Assembly (NCBI GenBank): GCA_035560005.1
Contig: DATMAN010000029.1
Coordinates: 1-64,000 of the forward strand
Reading direction: 5' to 3'
Source: Burkholderiales bacterium
GTDB lineage: Bacteria; Pseudomonadota; Gammaproteobacteria; Burkholderiales; Eutrophovitaceae
Length of the DNA stretch: 64,000 bases
How positions within the stretch are numbered: the first letter of the stretch is position 1; every line of letters begins with the position of its first letter. Below, one piece after another: positions 9,885-22,092 of the stretch. The position numbers were made by a program, and so were the translations under genes. A model generated the notes under the pieces. It saw only the letters and a list, made by a program, of their open reading frames with translations. It did no database searches and was not told the origin of the DNA.

Positions 9885-10634
9885 TCAAGGGCTTACCGAT
9901 CTCCCGGCGCGCTGGCGCCGCGCCTCGTAGAGGCAGATGCCGGCCGCGACCGAAACGTTGAGGCTCTCCACCGTACCCATCATCGGAATGGCCGCCAGCT
10001 CGTCGCAGCACTCGGCGGTGAGCCGGCGCAGTCCCGCGCCTTCGGCACCGAGCACCAGCGCGCAGGCGCGGGTCAGGTCGCAGGCGGCGAGCGGCGCGTC
10101 CGCTTGCTGCGCGGCACCGACCACCCACAGTCCACGCTCCTGCAATTCCCGCAGCGTGCGCGCCAGATTGGTGACCGTGATGTAGGGCACGCTCTGAGCC
10201 GCTCCCGAGGCGACCTTCTCCACTGTCGGCGTGAGGCCGACCGTCCGATCCCTCGGGACCACCAGCGCCTGCGCGCCCATCGCGTCCGCCACGCGAAGGC
10301 AGGCACCCAGATTGTGCGGGTCTTGCACCCCGTCCAGCACGAGCAGCAGCGCGGGCTCGCGCGCCGAGGCCAGCACCGATTCGAGCGAAGCGCCGCTGTC
10401 GATTTGCTCGACGAATGCCACCACGCCCTGATGCGGGGCACCGCCGACCAGTTCGGTCAGCCGGCGCCCCGCAACCTTCCGGACGCCGACGCCGGCCGCG
10501 CTTGCCGCCTCCAGCAGCTTGCGCACCCGCGCATCGTGCCGCTGCGCGTCGATCAGGATCTCCTTCACGGTGCCGGCGCGCTGACGCAGCCGCGCGCTAA
10601 CCGCGTGGAAGCCGAACACGATCGCCTTGCTCAC
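9885..10634 (-). CDS. rlmB: RlmB, 23S rRNA Gm2251 2'-O-methyltransferase
   Basis: SpoU-class (SPOUT) methyltransferase that modifies G2251 in the peptidyl-transferase P loop. An N-terminal substrate-binding domain (about residues 1-80) is followed by the three SPOUT motifs: LDGVQDPHNLGACLRVADA, VLGAEGAGLRRL and MGTVESLNVSVAAGICLYE. The length of 249 is typical. It directly follows rnr with a 6-base gap, the common rnr-rlmB pair. Confidence 0.96.
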   Translation of the reverse strand: MSKAIVFGFHAVSARLRQRAGTVKEILIDAQRHDARVRKLLEAASAAGVGVRKVAGRRLTELVGGAPHQGVVAFVEQIDSGASLESVLASAREPALLLVLDGVQDPHNLGACLRVADAMGAQALVVPRDRTVGLTPTVEKVASGAAQSVPYITVTNLARTLRELQERGLWVVGAAQQADAPLAACDLTRACALVLGAEGAGLRRLTAECCDELAAIPMMGTVESLNVSVAAGICLYEARRQRAGRSVSP

Positions 10635-10640
10635 GCGCCT

Positions 10641-12842
10641 TCAGCGCCTCACCCGTGCCTGATCGAGCACGAAATCGATCCGGCTTTGCTCCAGGTCGAC
10701 CCGCACGAGCCTCACCCGCACCCGGTCTCCGAGCCTGAAACGGCTGCCGTGACGCTCGCCCTGCAGGAGATGGCGCGCGGGGTCGAAGTGAAAGTAGTCG
10801 TCTCCTAGCTCGGAGACATGAACCAGCCCCTCCACGTACACGGCGTCGAGCGCGACGAAAATCCCGAACGGTGCCACTGCGCTCACCGTGCCGTCAAACG
10901 ACTCGCCCACGCGGTCCTGCATGTAGTAGCACTTCAGCCACGCCTCCACGTCGCGGGTGGCTTCGTCGGCGCGGCGTTCGGTCTCCGAGCAATGCCGACC
11001 CAGTTCGCGCCAGTCGCCCGGATCGTAGCGCTCGCCCGCGAGCACCGCCTTGATGGCGCGGTGAATGAGCAAGTCCGGATAGCGCCGGATGGGGGAGGTG
11101 AAGTGGGTATAGGACTCGTAGGCCAGGCCGAAGTGGCCTACGTTTTCCGGACTGTAGACCGCCTGTTGCAGCGACCTGAGCATCACGGTTTGCAGCAGTT
11201 GCGCGTCCGGACGCGACTTCACCTTCTCCAGCAGCCGGGCATAGTCCTTGGCCCGCGGCGCGTCGCCGCCGGTCAGGTGAAGACCGAACTCGGCGAGAAA
11301 CTCGCGCAGCGCCGCGAGCTTCTCGGGCGTCGGTCCCTCGTGAATCCGGTACAGGGCCGGATGATCGTGTGCGCGCAGGAAATCCGAGGCGCACACATTG
11401 GCCGCAAGCATGCATTCCTCGATGATACGGTGGGCGTCGTTGCGCTCGCTCGCGACAATGCGCTCGATCTTGCCGTGCGCGTCGAAGAACATCTGAGTCT
11501 CGATCGTCTCGAAGTCGATCGCGCCCCGGCGGCTTCTCGCGCTGGAGAACGCCTGGAACAGGTCATGCAGATCGCGCAGCATCGGCAGCAGGCTGTCCAG
11601 CCGCCCCGCCGCCCCGCTATCCGGGTCGGCAAGCGCCTGGGCCACCTCCGTGTAGGTGAGCCGGGCGCGTGAATGCATCACCGCCGGATAGAAGCGGAAG
11701 TGCGCGATTTCACCGCGCGCGCCCACGTCGAGTTCGCAGACCAGGCACAACCGGTCCACCCCCGGCTTGAGCGAGCACAGTTCGTTGGACAGCACCTCGG
11801 GCAGCATGGGGATCACGCGCCGCGGGAAATAGACGGAGTTGCCACGCTCCCGGGCTTCGCGGTCGATCGGATCGCCGTGCTTGACATAGTGGCTCACGTC
11901 GGCGATCGCCACCCAGAGCTTGAAACCCCTGCCGCGCCGCTCGCAGTACACCGCGTCGTCGAAATCCTTTGCTGTTTCTCCGTCGATCGTCACCAGCGAA
12001 AGGTGCCGCAAGTCCTGCCTGCCCTCGAGTTCCCGGCTGGTGACTGCAGCGGGAAACCTCTCGCACAGCTTCTGCACTTCGCCGGAAAACACATAAGGCA
12101 GGCGGTGCTTGCGCAGCGCGATCTCGATCTCCATGCCCGGGGCGTCGAAGTTGCCGAGCACTTCGGTGATCCGTCCGATCGGCTGAGCATGGCGCGTGGG
12201 CTGTTCGACGATCTCCGCCACCACGACCTGGCCTTCGCCAGCCCCACGGGTAGCCTCGGCCGGAATCAGGATGTCCTGGCTGATGCGCTTGTCCTCCGGC
12301 ACCACGAAGCCGATGCCGTGCTCGCGCAGGTAGCGCCCGACCACCAGCTTGTTCGCACGCTCCAGCACTTCCACGACGACGGCCTCGGCCTTGCCGCGCG
12401 CGCTGACCCCGGAGGGGCGCGCGAGCACGCGGTCGCCGTGCAGCACGCGCGACATCTCGCCCGGATTGAGGAACAGATCCGGCCCGCCTGCGTCCGGAAC
12501 CAGGAAGCCGTAGCCATCCGGATGTCCCTGAACGGTACCGGCAACCAGATCGAGCTTGCCCACGACGCAGATCGCGTTCTTGCGGTTGCGGATGATTTGC
12601 CCGTCGCGCTCCATCGCGGCCAGCCGCCGCGCGAACAGCTCTTCCTCTTCGGGCCGGATGCCGAGCATGCGCACGAGCTTCTGCTGGCTCACGGGCACGC
12701 CTTGCTCCTCGAGCAGCTGCAGGATGAATTCGCGGCTGGGCAGAGGGTGCTCGTAGCGGCTCGCCTCGCGCTCCAGATGCGGGTCGCGCGCGCGCAGCGC
12801 GGAAGCCGAATCGGAACTGCGCCGTTTTCTGGTGGTCTTCAT
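10641..12842 (-). CDS. rnr: Ribonuclease R
   Basis: Processive 3'-5' exoribonuclease that degrades structured RNA. Domain order is an N-terminal winged helix, two cold-shock domains (about residues 80-240), the RNB catalytic domain opening near LVTIDGETAKDFDDAVY with the metal-binding aspartates, and a C-terminal S1 domain (about 640-725). The length of 733 fits, although the basic C-terminal tail seen in enterobacteria is very short here. It starts about 36 bases from the divergent tRNA-Leu promoter and forms an operon with rlmB. Confidence 0.97.
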   Translation of the reverse strand: MKTTRKRRSSDSASALRARDPHLEREASRYEHPLPSREFILQLLEEQGVPVSQQKLVRMLGIRPEEEELFARRLAAMERDGQIIRNRKNAICVVGKLDLVAGTVQGHPDGYGFLVPDAGGPDLFLNPGEMSRVLHGDRVLARPSGVSARGKAEAVVVEVLERANKLVVGRYLREHGIGFVVPEDKRISQDILIPAEATRGAGEGQVVVAEIVEQPTRHAQPIGRITEVLGNFDAPGMEIEIALRKHRLPYVFSGEVQKLCERFPAAVTSRELEGRQDLRHLSLVTIDGETAKDFDDAVYCERRGRGFKLWVAIADVSHYVKHGDPIDREARERGNSVYFPRRVIPMLPEVLSNELCSLKPGVDRLCLVCELDVGARGEIAHFRFYPAVMHSRARLTYTEVAQALADPDSGAAGRLDSLLPMLRDLHDLFQAFSSARSRRGAIDFETIETQMFFDAHGKIERIVASERNDAHRIIEECMLAANVCASDFLRAHDHPALYRIHEGPTPEKLAALREFLAEFGLHLTGGDAPRAKDYARLLEKVKSRPDAQLLQTVMLRSLQQAVYSPENVGHFGLAYESYTHFTSPIRRYPDLLIHRAIKAVLAGERYDPGDWRELGRHCSETERRADEATRDVEAWLKCYYMQDRVGESFDGTVSAVAPFGIFVALDAVYVEGLVHVSELGDDYFHFDPARHLLQGERHGSRFRLGDRVRVRLVRVDLEQSRIDFVLDQARVRR

Positions 12843-12878
12843 GTGCAGGGAGGTGCCAGTGTCGCGGCGCGCGTTTCG

Positions 12879-12907
12879 TTGACAACCCCATAGCGGGCCG
12901 CTAAATT
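12879..12907 (+). promoter_or_regulatory. Strong sigma70-type promoter for tRNA-Leu
   Basis: A perfect -35 TTGACA (12879-12884), a 17-base spacer and TAAATT (12902-12907) lie immediately upstream of the tRNA gene. The 13 bases between the -10 and the mature tRNA include the GC-rich discriminator GCGCCC, which in stable-RNA promoters goes with ppGpp/DksA control. A start near 12914 would give a very short 5' leader for RNase P to remove. Confidence 0.8.
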
Positions 12908-12920
12908 GTGCGCCCTCCGT

Positions 12921-13007
12921 GCCGAGATGGCGGAATTGGTAGACGCACCAGGTTCAGGTCCTGGCGGTGGCAACACTGTGGAGGTTCGAGTCCTCTTCTC
13001 GGCACCA
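12921..13007 (+). tRNA. leuT: tRNA-Leu, anticodon CAG
   Basis: An 87-base class II tRNA. The acceptor strands GCCGAGA and TCTCGGC pair, followed by the discriminator A and an encoded CCA (13005-13007). The D arm is GGCGGAATTGGTAGAC. The anticodon stem CCAGG/CCTGG encloses the loop TTCAGGT, giving anticodon CAG. A long variable arm and the GGTTCGAGTCC T arm complete the fold. It reads CUG, the main leucine codon of GC-rich genomes. It lies divergent from rnr and convergent with purA. The gene-symbol suffix is arbitrary. Confidence 0.95.
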
Positions 13008-13078
13008 GTCACCTTCGCTCTCCTCGTCACCCCACGCTTCGCGCCTGCGCACCAAAGCCGTTGCCCGGCGACAGCGCT

Positions 13079-15590
<2,512 letters not shown>

Positions 15591-15640
15591 GACAGGCTCG
15601 CACCGCCGAAAGGCGGTGCCGGAAACTCAGTTAAGGCGGG

Positions 15641-15835
15641 TTATCTCGACAGCAACAGCAGGAGGAGGCCGGCAATCATCGAACTCAAGCCGATGAAGCG
15701 AACCTGACCATCGGTCATCTCCGTCAGCCGGCGAAACGTCTCGCGCCAGCCGCGGGGGGACAGAAAGGGCAGAATTCCCTCCAGCACGAGCATCAGCCCC
15801 ACCGCGGTCAACAGGCTTCCCCAGTAGCCTTCCAT
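15641..15835 (-). CDS. Small DUF2065 (YjeT-like) membrane protein
   Basis: A 64-residue protein with two hydrophobic helices (about 5-24 and 45-62) separated by a short basic loop, ending LLLLLLSR. It matches the DUF2065/YjeT family of small inner-membrane proteins, typically encoded just after hflKC, as here. Function is unknown. The ATG at 15835 is preferred because it begins MEGYWGSLLTAVGLML, the family N terminus; longer readings add non-conserved basic sequence. Confidence 0.85.
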   Translation of the reverse strand: MEGYWGSLLTAVGLMLVLEGILPFLSPRGWRETFRRLTEMTDGQVRFIGLSSMIAGLLLLLLSR

Positions 15836-15884
15836 CCTTCCCCTTTCGCTCGAACGGGGAGCGAGCCAAAGTCTTGCTCCCTTC

Positions 15885-16757
15885 TTATCTTGCCCGCGGA
15901 TTGCGCAGGTACTTGAAGAAGTCGGACTCCGGTTCGAGGATGAGCAGATCGCTCTTGTTGCGGAAGCTCTGGCGGTAGGCTTCGAGGCTCCGGTAGAAGG
16001 CATAGAACTCCGGATCGGCCTCGAAGGCCCGCGCGTAGATCGCCGCGGCCCTGGCGTCGCCCTCCCCCTTGATGCGCTGCGCGTTCCGGTAGGCTTCGGC
16101 GACGATGATCTCTCTTTGCTTGTCGGCGTCGGCCCGAATCTTCTCGGCCTCGGCGAAACCGGTGGAGCGCAGCTCGTTGGCCACCCGCTTGCGCTCGGCT
16201 TCCATCCTGCGGTAGACGGACTCGCTGACTTCCTGCGTGAGATCGACCCGCTTGAGCCGAACGTCCAGTACCTGGACTCCGATCTTCGCCGCGTCGTTGT
16301 CCAGCTTCTCGCGCACCACGTCCATGATCTTGTCGCGCTCGCCGGAAACCACCTCGTGCACCGTGCGCTTGCCGAATTCGGCGCGCAGGCTGTCGTTCAC
16401 CGTCTGCTGCAACCGGATGCGAGCCAGCGCCTCGTCGCCGCGAACGCTGATGTAGTACTGGCGCACGTCCTTGATCCGCCACTTGACAAAGGAGTCGACC
16501 AAGACGTTCTTCTTCTCGGACGTCAGGAAACGCTCCGGTTCTTCTGCGTCGAAGGTCAGGATGCGCACGTCGAAGTAACGCACGTTGTCGATCAGCGGGA
16601 TCTTGGCGTACAGGCCGGGCTGCGTCCGGGTGGCCACGATCTCTCCGAGCCGGAACACCATCGCGTGCTGGCGCTGGTCCACGGTGTACAGGCTCAGGCT
16701 CGCCAGCACCAGTACGACCACGATGCCCACCAGCACGGAAGTGGCGGTCGGTTTCAT
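15885..16757 (-). CDS. hflC: HflC, FtsH protease modulator
   Basis: SPFH/prohibitin-family protein that, with HflK, forms a membrane cage around FtsH and modulates its proteolysis. One N-terminal membrane anchor spans residues 7-27. The SPFH domain (about 28-190) and a charged coiled-coil region (190-250) follow in the periplasm. The length of 290 is typical. Its ATG overlaps the hflK stop by four bases, so the two subunits are likely translated in a coupled way. Confidence 0.96.
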   Translation of the reverse strand: MKPTATSVLVGIVVVLVLASLSLYTVDQRQHAMVFRLGEIVATRTQPGLYAKIPLIDNVRYFDVRILTFDAEEPERFLTSEKKNVLVDSFVKWRIKDVRQYYISVRGDEALARIRLQQTVNDSLRAEFGKRTVHEVVSGERDKIMDVVREKLDNDAAKIGVQVLDVRLKRVDLTQEVSESVYRRMEAERKRVANELRSTGFAEAEKIRADADKQREIIVAEAYRNAQRIKGEGDARAAAIYARAFEADPEFYAFYRSLEAYRQSFRNKSDLLILEPESDFFKYLRNPRAR

Positions 16758-17926
16758 CGCGACTCCCGATCGCGGCTGCGAAAGGCGTCGCGCGTGCGTC
16801 CGGGCGCCTCGCCCGTCGGCGCTGGCGGGGCAGTCAGCGGCTCCGGTGCGGAGGCACGCCCCGCGCCTTCCACTGCGGAGGCCGCGGCCTGCAGCAGCTT
16901 GTCGAGGGGAAGAAACAGCAGATTGCTGTTGGCACGCTGATCGATCACGATCTTGGTCGCGCTGGAGAGCACGTCCTGCATGGCGTCGAGATACAGGCGG
17001 TCACGGGTCACGCGCGGCGCCTTGCGATACTCGGCCACCACCTGACGGAAGCGCGCCGCGTCGCCCTCCGCGGCGGAGATCACGCGCTGCCGGTAGCCTT
17101 CGGCCTCCTGGACCAGGCGTGCGGCCGTGCCGCGTGCCTTGGGCACGACGTCGTTGAAGTAGGCCTGGCCTTCGTTGATCTGCCGCTCGCGGTCCTGATT
17201 GGCGCGCACCGCGTCGTCGAAGGCGGCTTGAACCTGCTCCGGCGGCTGCGCGTTCTGCATCGTCACCTTGCTGATGGCGATGCCCGTCTGGTAGCGGTCC
17301 AGGATTTGCTGCATCAGGCTCTGCGCGTTGGCCGCGATCTGCTCTCGACCTTCGTAGAGCACGTAGTCCATCTTGTTGCGGCCCACGATTTCCCGGATCG
17401 CCGACTCCGCGACCTGCATCACCGCCTGATCCGGTTCGCGGTTGTAGAAGAGATAGCTCTCCGGGTCGGCGCGCACGTACTGCACCGCGAACTGCAGATC
17501 GATAATGTTCTCGTCGTCGGTGAGCATCAGCGATTCGTTGAGCACCTTGCTGCGTACGTTGTTGCGATAGCCCACTTCCACCGTGCGCACCTCGGAAACG
17601 TTGACGACCTCCACCGACTCCATCGGCCACGGCAGGTGCCAGCGCGGGCCGGGCTGGGTCGTCTCCGAATACTTTCCGAAACGCAGCACCACTCCGCGCT
17701 GACTCGCGTCGACGATGTAGAAGCCGCTGGCCACCCACACCAGAAATGCGAGCGCCACGACCAGCCAGACGCCGCCGCCGGCGCGCCCGGGGCCCTCGGG
17801 GCGGCCCCCTCCTGCGCGCCTGCCGAAGATCGAGCCCATGCGCTGATTGAATCTGCGCCACAGCTCGTCAAGGTCGGGCGGACCGTCATTGCCGCGTCGA
17901 CCCCACTGCGGATCGTTCAGTGCCAT
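16754..17926 (-). CDS. hflK: HflK, FtsH protease modulator
   Basis: Partner of HflC. The N terminus is glycine- and proline-rich and cytoplasmic (MALNDPQWGRRGNDGPPDLD, then GRRAGGGRPEGPGRAGGG). A single membrane helix covers about 51-72, followed by the SPFH domain and coiled coil, with a proline/alanine-rich tail. The length of 390 fits. It lies between hflX and hflC, the conserved hfq-hflX-hflK-hflC order. Confidence 0.96.
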   Translation of the reverse strand: MALNDPQWGRRGNDGPPDLDELWRRFNQRMGSIFGRRAGGGRPEGPGRAGGGVWLVVALAFLVWVASGFYIVDASQRGVVLRFGKYSETTQPGPRWHLPWPMESVEVVNVSEVRTVEVGYRNNVRSKVLNESLMLTDDENIIDLQFAVQYVRADPESYLFYNREPDQAVMQVAESAIREIVGRNKMDYVLYEGREQIAANAQSLMQQILDRYQTGIAISKVTMQNAQPPEQVQAAFDDAVRANQDRERQINEGQAYFNDVVPKARGTAARLVQEAEGYRQRVISAAEGDAARFRQVVAEYRKAPRVTRDRLYLDAMQDVLSSATKIVIDQRANSNLLFLPLDKLLQAAASAVEGAGRASAPEPLTAPPAPTGEAPGRTRDAFRSRDRESR

Positions 17927-17969
17927 TTATTCTCGAGAAGAGTTTCTCGTTGCTCTGGGGGCCGGCAGC

Positions 17970-19088
17970 TCACGCGATGGCGAGCGCGAGTTCCCTGCGG
18001 CTGATGTCCTGGATTTCGCCGAGCAGCGCCTGCAACTGTTCGATGCCCTCGCCGGTGAGCGCGCTCAGACGGATCGCGCAGATCTTACCATAGGCATCGC
18101 GCTGCACTCCCGGCGACCATCCGGCGGCGTCGATCTTGTTGTAGACCAGCCACTGCGGGACGGCATCTGCGCGAATTTCGGCGAGTACTTTATTGACTTC
18201 CGCGACCTGCGCATCGCGTATCGCACTCGAGCTGTCCACCACGTGGAGCAGCAGATCCGCCTGCGCGGTCTCTTCCAGCGTCGCCCGGAAGGCGGCGACC
18301 AGTGTATGAGGCAAGTCGCGGATGAAGCCTACGGTATCCGAGATCACCACGTCGCGGCCGCTGGCCTGCGCGAGGCGTCGCGTGGTCGTGTCCAGAGTGG
18401 CGAAGAGCTGATCGGCCGCATATACGCCGCCACGGGTCAGCCGGTTGAACAGGGTGGATTTGCCGGCATTGGTGTAGCCCACGATCGACACCGAGAAGAC
18501 CTTGCTGCGGCTGCGCGCGCGCCTTTGCGTCGCGCGCTGGCGCTGAACGGCTCCGAGCTTGTCGCGCAGCACCTTCACGCGCCGGGCGAGCAGCCGTCGG
18601 TCGGTTTCGAGCTGGGTTTCACCCGGTCCGCGCAACCCGATACCGCCCTTCTGTCGTTCCAGGTGGGTCCAGCCTCCCACCAGCCTGGTTGCCAGATGCT
18701 CCAGTTGCGCCAGTTCGACCTGCAACTTGCCTTCGTGACTTTTGGCGCGCTGCGCGAAGATGTCCAGGATCAGAGTGGTGCGGTCCACCACCCGGCAGCC
18801 AAGGCGCCTTTCGAGGTTGCGCTGCTGGGCGGGCGAAAGATCGTGGTTGAAGACCACCAACCCGGCAGCGACCTCACCGATCGTGCGGGCGATCTCCTCC
18901 ACCTTGCCACTGCCTGCGAACGTCGCCGCATCGGGTCGTTGACGCCGGCCCCTGATCAGCGCCGCACAATCAACGCCTGCGCTTTGCGCGAGCCGACGAA
19001 TCTCCTCGGTGCTTTCCGTGTAGTCCGGTTCGTTGAGATCGAGGCTTACGAGTACGGCGCGGTCACCGCCGCGCGGGCGTTCGAACAT
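17970..19088 (-). CDS. hflX: HflX, ribosome-associated GTPase
   Basis: GTPase that binds 50S subunits and splits stalled or heat-damaged ribosomes. An N-terminal nucleotide-binding-like domain with the glycine-rich GSGKVEEI stretch and an arginine-rich linker (about residues 150-190) precede the G domain. G1 is GYTNAGKSTLFN, G3 DTVGFI and G4 NKID. The length of 372 is within the family range. It follows hfq after a 92-base gap. Confidence 0.96.
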   Translation of the reverse strand: MFERPRGGDRAVLVSLDLNEPDYTESTEEIRRLAQSAGVDCAALIRGRRQRPDAATFAGSGKVEEIARTIGEVAAGLVVFNHDLSPAQQRNLERRLGCRVVDRTTLILDIFAQRAKSHEGKLQVELAQLEHLATRLVGGWTHLERQKGGIGLRGPGETQLETDRRLLARRVKVLRDKLGAVQRQRATQRRARSRSKVFSVSIVGYTNAGKSTLFNRLTRGGVYAADQLFATLDTTTRRLAQASGRDVVISDTVGFIRDLPHTLVAAFRATLEETAQADLLLHVVDSSSAIRDAQVAEVNKVLAEIRADAVPQWLVYNKIDAAGWSPGVQRDAYGKICAIRLSALTGEGIEQLQALLGEIQDISRRELALAIA

Positions 19089-19180
19089 CTACGCGCAAAC
19101 GTGGGCAGGAAAGAGAGGGAAAAGTCGGCGATCGGGCATGTCCGCGGGATCCGCGCCTGCAGTTCGGCAGCGGCGCGCAG

Positions 19181-19420
19181 TCAGTCTTCCGTGCCGTGAT
19201 CCAGGTTCAAGCTGACCGGCCGGGCGGGTACCACGGTCGAGATCGCGTGCTTGTACACCATCTGGGTCACGGTGTTCTTCAGCAGCACCACATACTGATC
19301 GAAGGATTCGATTTGCCCTTGAAGCTTGATGCCGTTGACGAGATAGATCGATACCGGCACGTGCTCCTTGCGAAGCGTATTCAAGAACGGGTCTTGTAAC
19401 AATTGCCCTTTGGCGCTCAT
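19181..19420 (-). CDS. hfq: Hfq RNA chaperone
   Basis: Hexameric Sm-like protein that pairs small RNAs with mRNAs. At 79 residues it holds both Sm motifs: [27 protein letters not shown] and the C-terminal [14 protein letters not shown] that includes the YKHA proximal-face residues. The C-terminal tail is short, as in many betaproteobacteria. A clear AAGGAG site precedes the ATG by 7 bases. It sits between der and hflX. The 89-base gap from der could hold a promoter, but I could not pick a convincing -35/-10 pair. Confidence 0.98.
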   Translation of the reverse strand: MSAKGQLLQDPFLNTLRKEHVPVSIYLVNGIKLQGQIESFDQYVVLLKNTVTQMVYKHAISTVVPARPVSLNLDHGTED

Positions 19421-19509
19421 GGCTGCTCCTTCTTCTACTTATTGCCGCGACTACTGTACTGGATTTCGCAGCCCAACACCATCCCGCGCACGGGCCCCGG
19501 GTCGCGCCG

Positions 19510-20835
19510 CTAACCTCGTTGGGCAAAAGGGTTTCTGCCTTGCTTGAAGACGATCCTCACCGGCGTGCCCCTGAGCAGAAAGGCGCTCGAGAACGCGCGC
19601 TCCAGGTAGCGCCGATAGCCGTCGCTCACCCGGTTGAGCGCATTGCCGTGAATGACGATGAGCGGCGGATTGGTTCCGCCCTGGTGCGCATAGCGCAACT
19701 TGGGCCGCACCGGACCGGCGCGCGGAGGCGCCTGTTTCTGCGTGGCTTCCTGCAGCACCCGCGTAAGCTTCGGGGTCGGCAGCTTCGCCATGGCCGCACC
19801 ATAGGCCGCGTCCACGCTGCGCAGGAGCGGCGCGAGCCCGGTCGCCGCTCGCGCGCAAATGAAGTGCAGATCGGCGAAATCGAGGAACGCCAGCTTGCGG
19901 TCGTAGTCCCGTTTCACGCGCGCGCGCCGCTCGGCGTCCGCAGCATCCCATTTGTTGACGGCCACGACCAGCGCCCGCCCCGCTTCGAGAACGAAGCCAG
20001 CCAGATGCGCGTCCTGCTCGGCGATCTCCTGGGTAGCATCCAGAACGAGCACGACCACGTTGGCGTCCTCGATCGCCTGCAGCGTCTTCACCACAGAGAA
20101 CTTCTCGACCGCATCCTCGATCCTGCCCCTGCGTCGCACGCCCGCCGTGTCGATCAGGGTATAGCGCTTGCCGCCGCGCTCGAAATCGACGTAGATGCTG
20201 TCGCGCGTCGTACCGGGCTGGTCGAAAGCGATCAGGCGCTCCTCGCCGAGCAGCGCGTTGACGAGCGTGGACTTGCCCACGTTCGGCCGTCCCACCACCG
20301 CGATCTTCGGATGTTGCCCCCGGACTTGTTCTTCGGCAGCTTCCGGCAGCCCCTGCACGATGCAATCGAGCAGGGCCCCCATGCCTTCTGCGTGCGCTGC
20401 GGAGATCGCGATGGGCTCGCCGAGCGCCAGTTCGTGGAAATCGGCGCAGGCCTGCGAGGCGTCCATTCCCTCGGCCTTGTTCACCGCGACCACGATCCGC
20501 TTGCCGCTCCGGCGCAGTTCTCGGGCGACGGCGCGGTCCTGCGAAGTGAGTCCCTGGCGCGCATCGACCAGAAACACCACTGCGTCGGACTCATCGATCG
20601 CCTGTCGCGTCTGGCGCGCCATCTCCCTGAACAGCGCGTCATCGCTGGCCGGTTCGAGCCCGCCGGTGTCCACCACCAGGAAAGCTTTGCCCTCATGGCG
20701 CGCATGCCCGTAGTGCCGGTCGCGCGTCAGCCCCGGCACGTCGGCCACCAGCGCGGCGCGGGAGCGGGTGAGCCGGTTGAACAGCGTGGACTTGCCCACG
20801 TTGGGCCGGCCGACCAGAACGACGGTAGGTTTCAC
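19510..20835 (-). CDS. der: Der (EngA), double-domain ribosome assembly GTPase
   Basis: Essential GTPase for 50S biogenesis with two tandem G domains and a C-terminal KH-like domain. The two P-loops are [14 protein letters not shown] (near residue 9) and [15 protein letters not shown] (near 185). G3 motifs are DTGG and DTAG. G4 is NKAE in the first domain, a variant of NKxD, and NKWD in the second. The KH domain starts near residue 355. The length of 441 is normal. It follows bamB and precedes hfq. Confidence 0.97.
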   Translation of the reverse strand: MKPTVVLVGRPNVGKSTLFNRLTRSRAALVADVPGLTRDRHYGHARHEGKAFLVVDTGGLEPASDDALFREMARQTRQAIDESDAVVFLVDARQGLTSQDRAVARELRRSGKRIVVAVNKAEGMDASQACADFHELALGEPIAISAAHAEGMGALLDCIVQGLPEAAEEQVRGQHPKIAVVGRPNVGKSTLVNALLGEERLIAFDQPGTTRDSIYVDFERGGKRYTLIDTAGVRRRGRIEDAVEKFSVVKTLQAIEDANVVVLVLDATQEIAEQDAHLAGFVLEAGRALVVAVNKWDAADAERRARVKRDYDRKLAFLDFADLHFICARAATGLAPLLRSVDAAYGAAMAKLPTPKLTRVLQEATQKQAPPRAGPVRPKLRYAHQGGTNPPLIVIHGNALNRVSDGYRRYLERAFSSAFLLRGTPVRIVFKQGRNPFAQRG

Positions 20836-20916
20836 GAGCCAGGAATCACGAATGCCAGGGCAAGAAGGAGTTACAGGACCGAAGAACGAACGGGCCGGGC
20901 GGCCGCAAGGCCGCTC

Positions 20917-22092
20917 TCATCTCTGATCCTTTCTCCTTGCGCCTTCGTCCTTGCTTTTCACGCTGATCGCGAACAGCCCGCCAGCGGCCGTTTGTACCAG
21001 GACCTTGCCCTCGATCGCGACCGGCTGGGCGACAATCGCGGTGCCGTCCGTGGCGATGCGCGCGGCGAACGAGCCGTCCTCCCGCGAAAGGAAATGCACG
21101 TAACCCTTGTAGTCGCCAACCACGACGTAGGAATCGAAGGGGAGCGGTGAGGAGACCTTGCGCGCGTGCAGCTTGTCCTGTTTCCACACGCTCGTCCCGC
21201 TGGTTTTGTCCAGCGCCACCACCGCGCCGTCCTCTTCGGTGTAATAGAGCACGGTCCCCGCGGCACCGAGCGTGCCGGCGCTGGAAGCGGGGCGCACCCA
21301 CAGCTGCCTGCCGCGCTCCGTGTCGTAGCACCCCACGCGCCCCTGATAGGTCACCGCGCAGATGCGGTCCGATTCCACGAGCGGCGCGCCGGCGATATCG
21401 GCGATGCGCTCCAGTTCGTTGTCCCCGCGCGGCGTGGCCACGGCGGTCTCCCAGAGCACGGCGCCGGTCTGCGCACTGAGCACCAGCAGCTTGCCGCCGG
21501 GAAATCCCGCGACCACGGCGTTTTCGCCGACCAGCACGATTCCCGGTGCGGCGCGCAGGGTCAGCGGGGGTGCGGCAGCCTGGTATTCCCAGAGGCGCGC
21601 TCCATCGCGCGCATTCAACCCGAATACCTTGCTGTCGCCGCTGCGCACGATCACCACATTGGAGTTGCCGGCCGGCGCGCTCAGCACCTCGCTCGACACC
21701 TTCGAGCGCCAGAGCAGCTTGCCGTCCGGGTCATAGGCCAGCACCACGCCTTTTGCCGAGCCGACCAGGATCTGGCCAGCGCCCAGTCCCACGCCGCCCG
21801 ACAGACGCGCACCGGTGTTCACGCGCCAGACCTGCCGCCCGGTCTCGACCTCGAACCTGGCCAGCTCCCCCGTGGCCCCGGCAGCGTAGACCGCACCGTC
21901 GAGCACCGCAGGGCGAAACAGATGGCGCTGCGCCTTTCCCACAGCCGCGCGCCAGACCACCTTCGTTCTCGCCTTTGGCGTGAACTCCACGAGTTCGGCG
22001 GGCTTCGGCCCGCTCGACGCACAGGCGAGCAGGACCACAGCGGTGAGCGCTGCGGCCAACGCGGCGCGCGCGCCGGGGCCTGAGCGCCTCAC
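20917..22092 (-). CDS. bamB: BamB, outer membrane assembly lipoprotein
   Basis: Beta-propeller lipoprotein of the BAM complex. With the GTG start at 22092 the lipobox LLAC puts the acylated cysteine at residue 24. Repeated PQQ-like blades follow (for example GRQLWVRPAS, GTSVWKQDKL, SGDSKVFGLNARDGARLWEY), making an eight-bladed propeller. The start is chosen because the GTG overlaps the yfgM stop by four bases (GTGA); a longer reading from 22140 runs 52 bases into yfgM. Length is 391. bamA lies in the same window, but in a separate cluster. Confidence 0.94.
   Translation of the reverse strand: MRRSGPGARAALAAALTAVVLLACASSGPKPAELVEFTPKARTKVVWRAAVGKAQRHLFRPAVLDGAVYAAGATGELARFEVETGRQVWRVNTGARLSGGVGLGAGQILVGSAKGVVLAYDPDGKLLWRSKVSSEVLSAPAGNSNVVIVRSGDSKVFGLNARDGARLWEYQAAAPPLTLRAAPGIVLVGENAVVAGFPGGKLLVLSAQTGAVLWETAVATPRGDNELERIADIAGAPLVESDRICAVTYQGRVGCYDTERGRQLWVRPASSAGTLGAAGTVLYYTEEDGAVVALDKTSGTSVWKQDKLHARKVSSPLPFDSYVVVGDYKGYVHFLSREDGSFAARIATDGTAIVAQPVAIEGKVLVQTAAGGLFAISVKSKDEGARRKDQR

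Noticed and set aside
20460..20500. NKAE instead of NKxD in the first G domain of Der as a loss of function
   Set aside because: The rest of the domain is intact; as far as I recall this position varies among Der proteins, so it is not evidence of damage.
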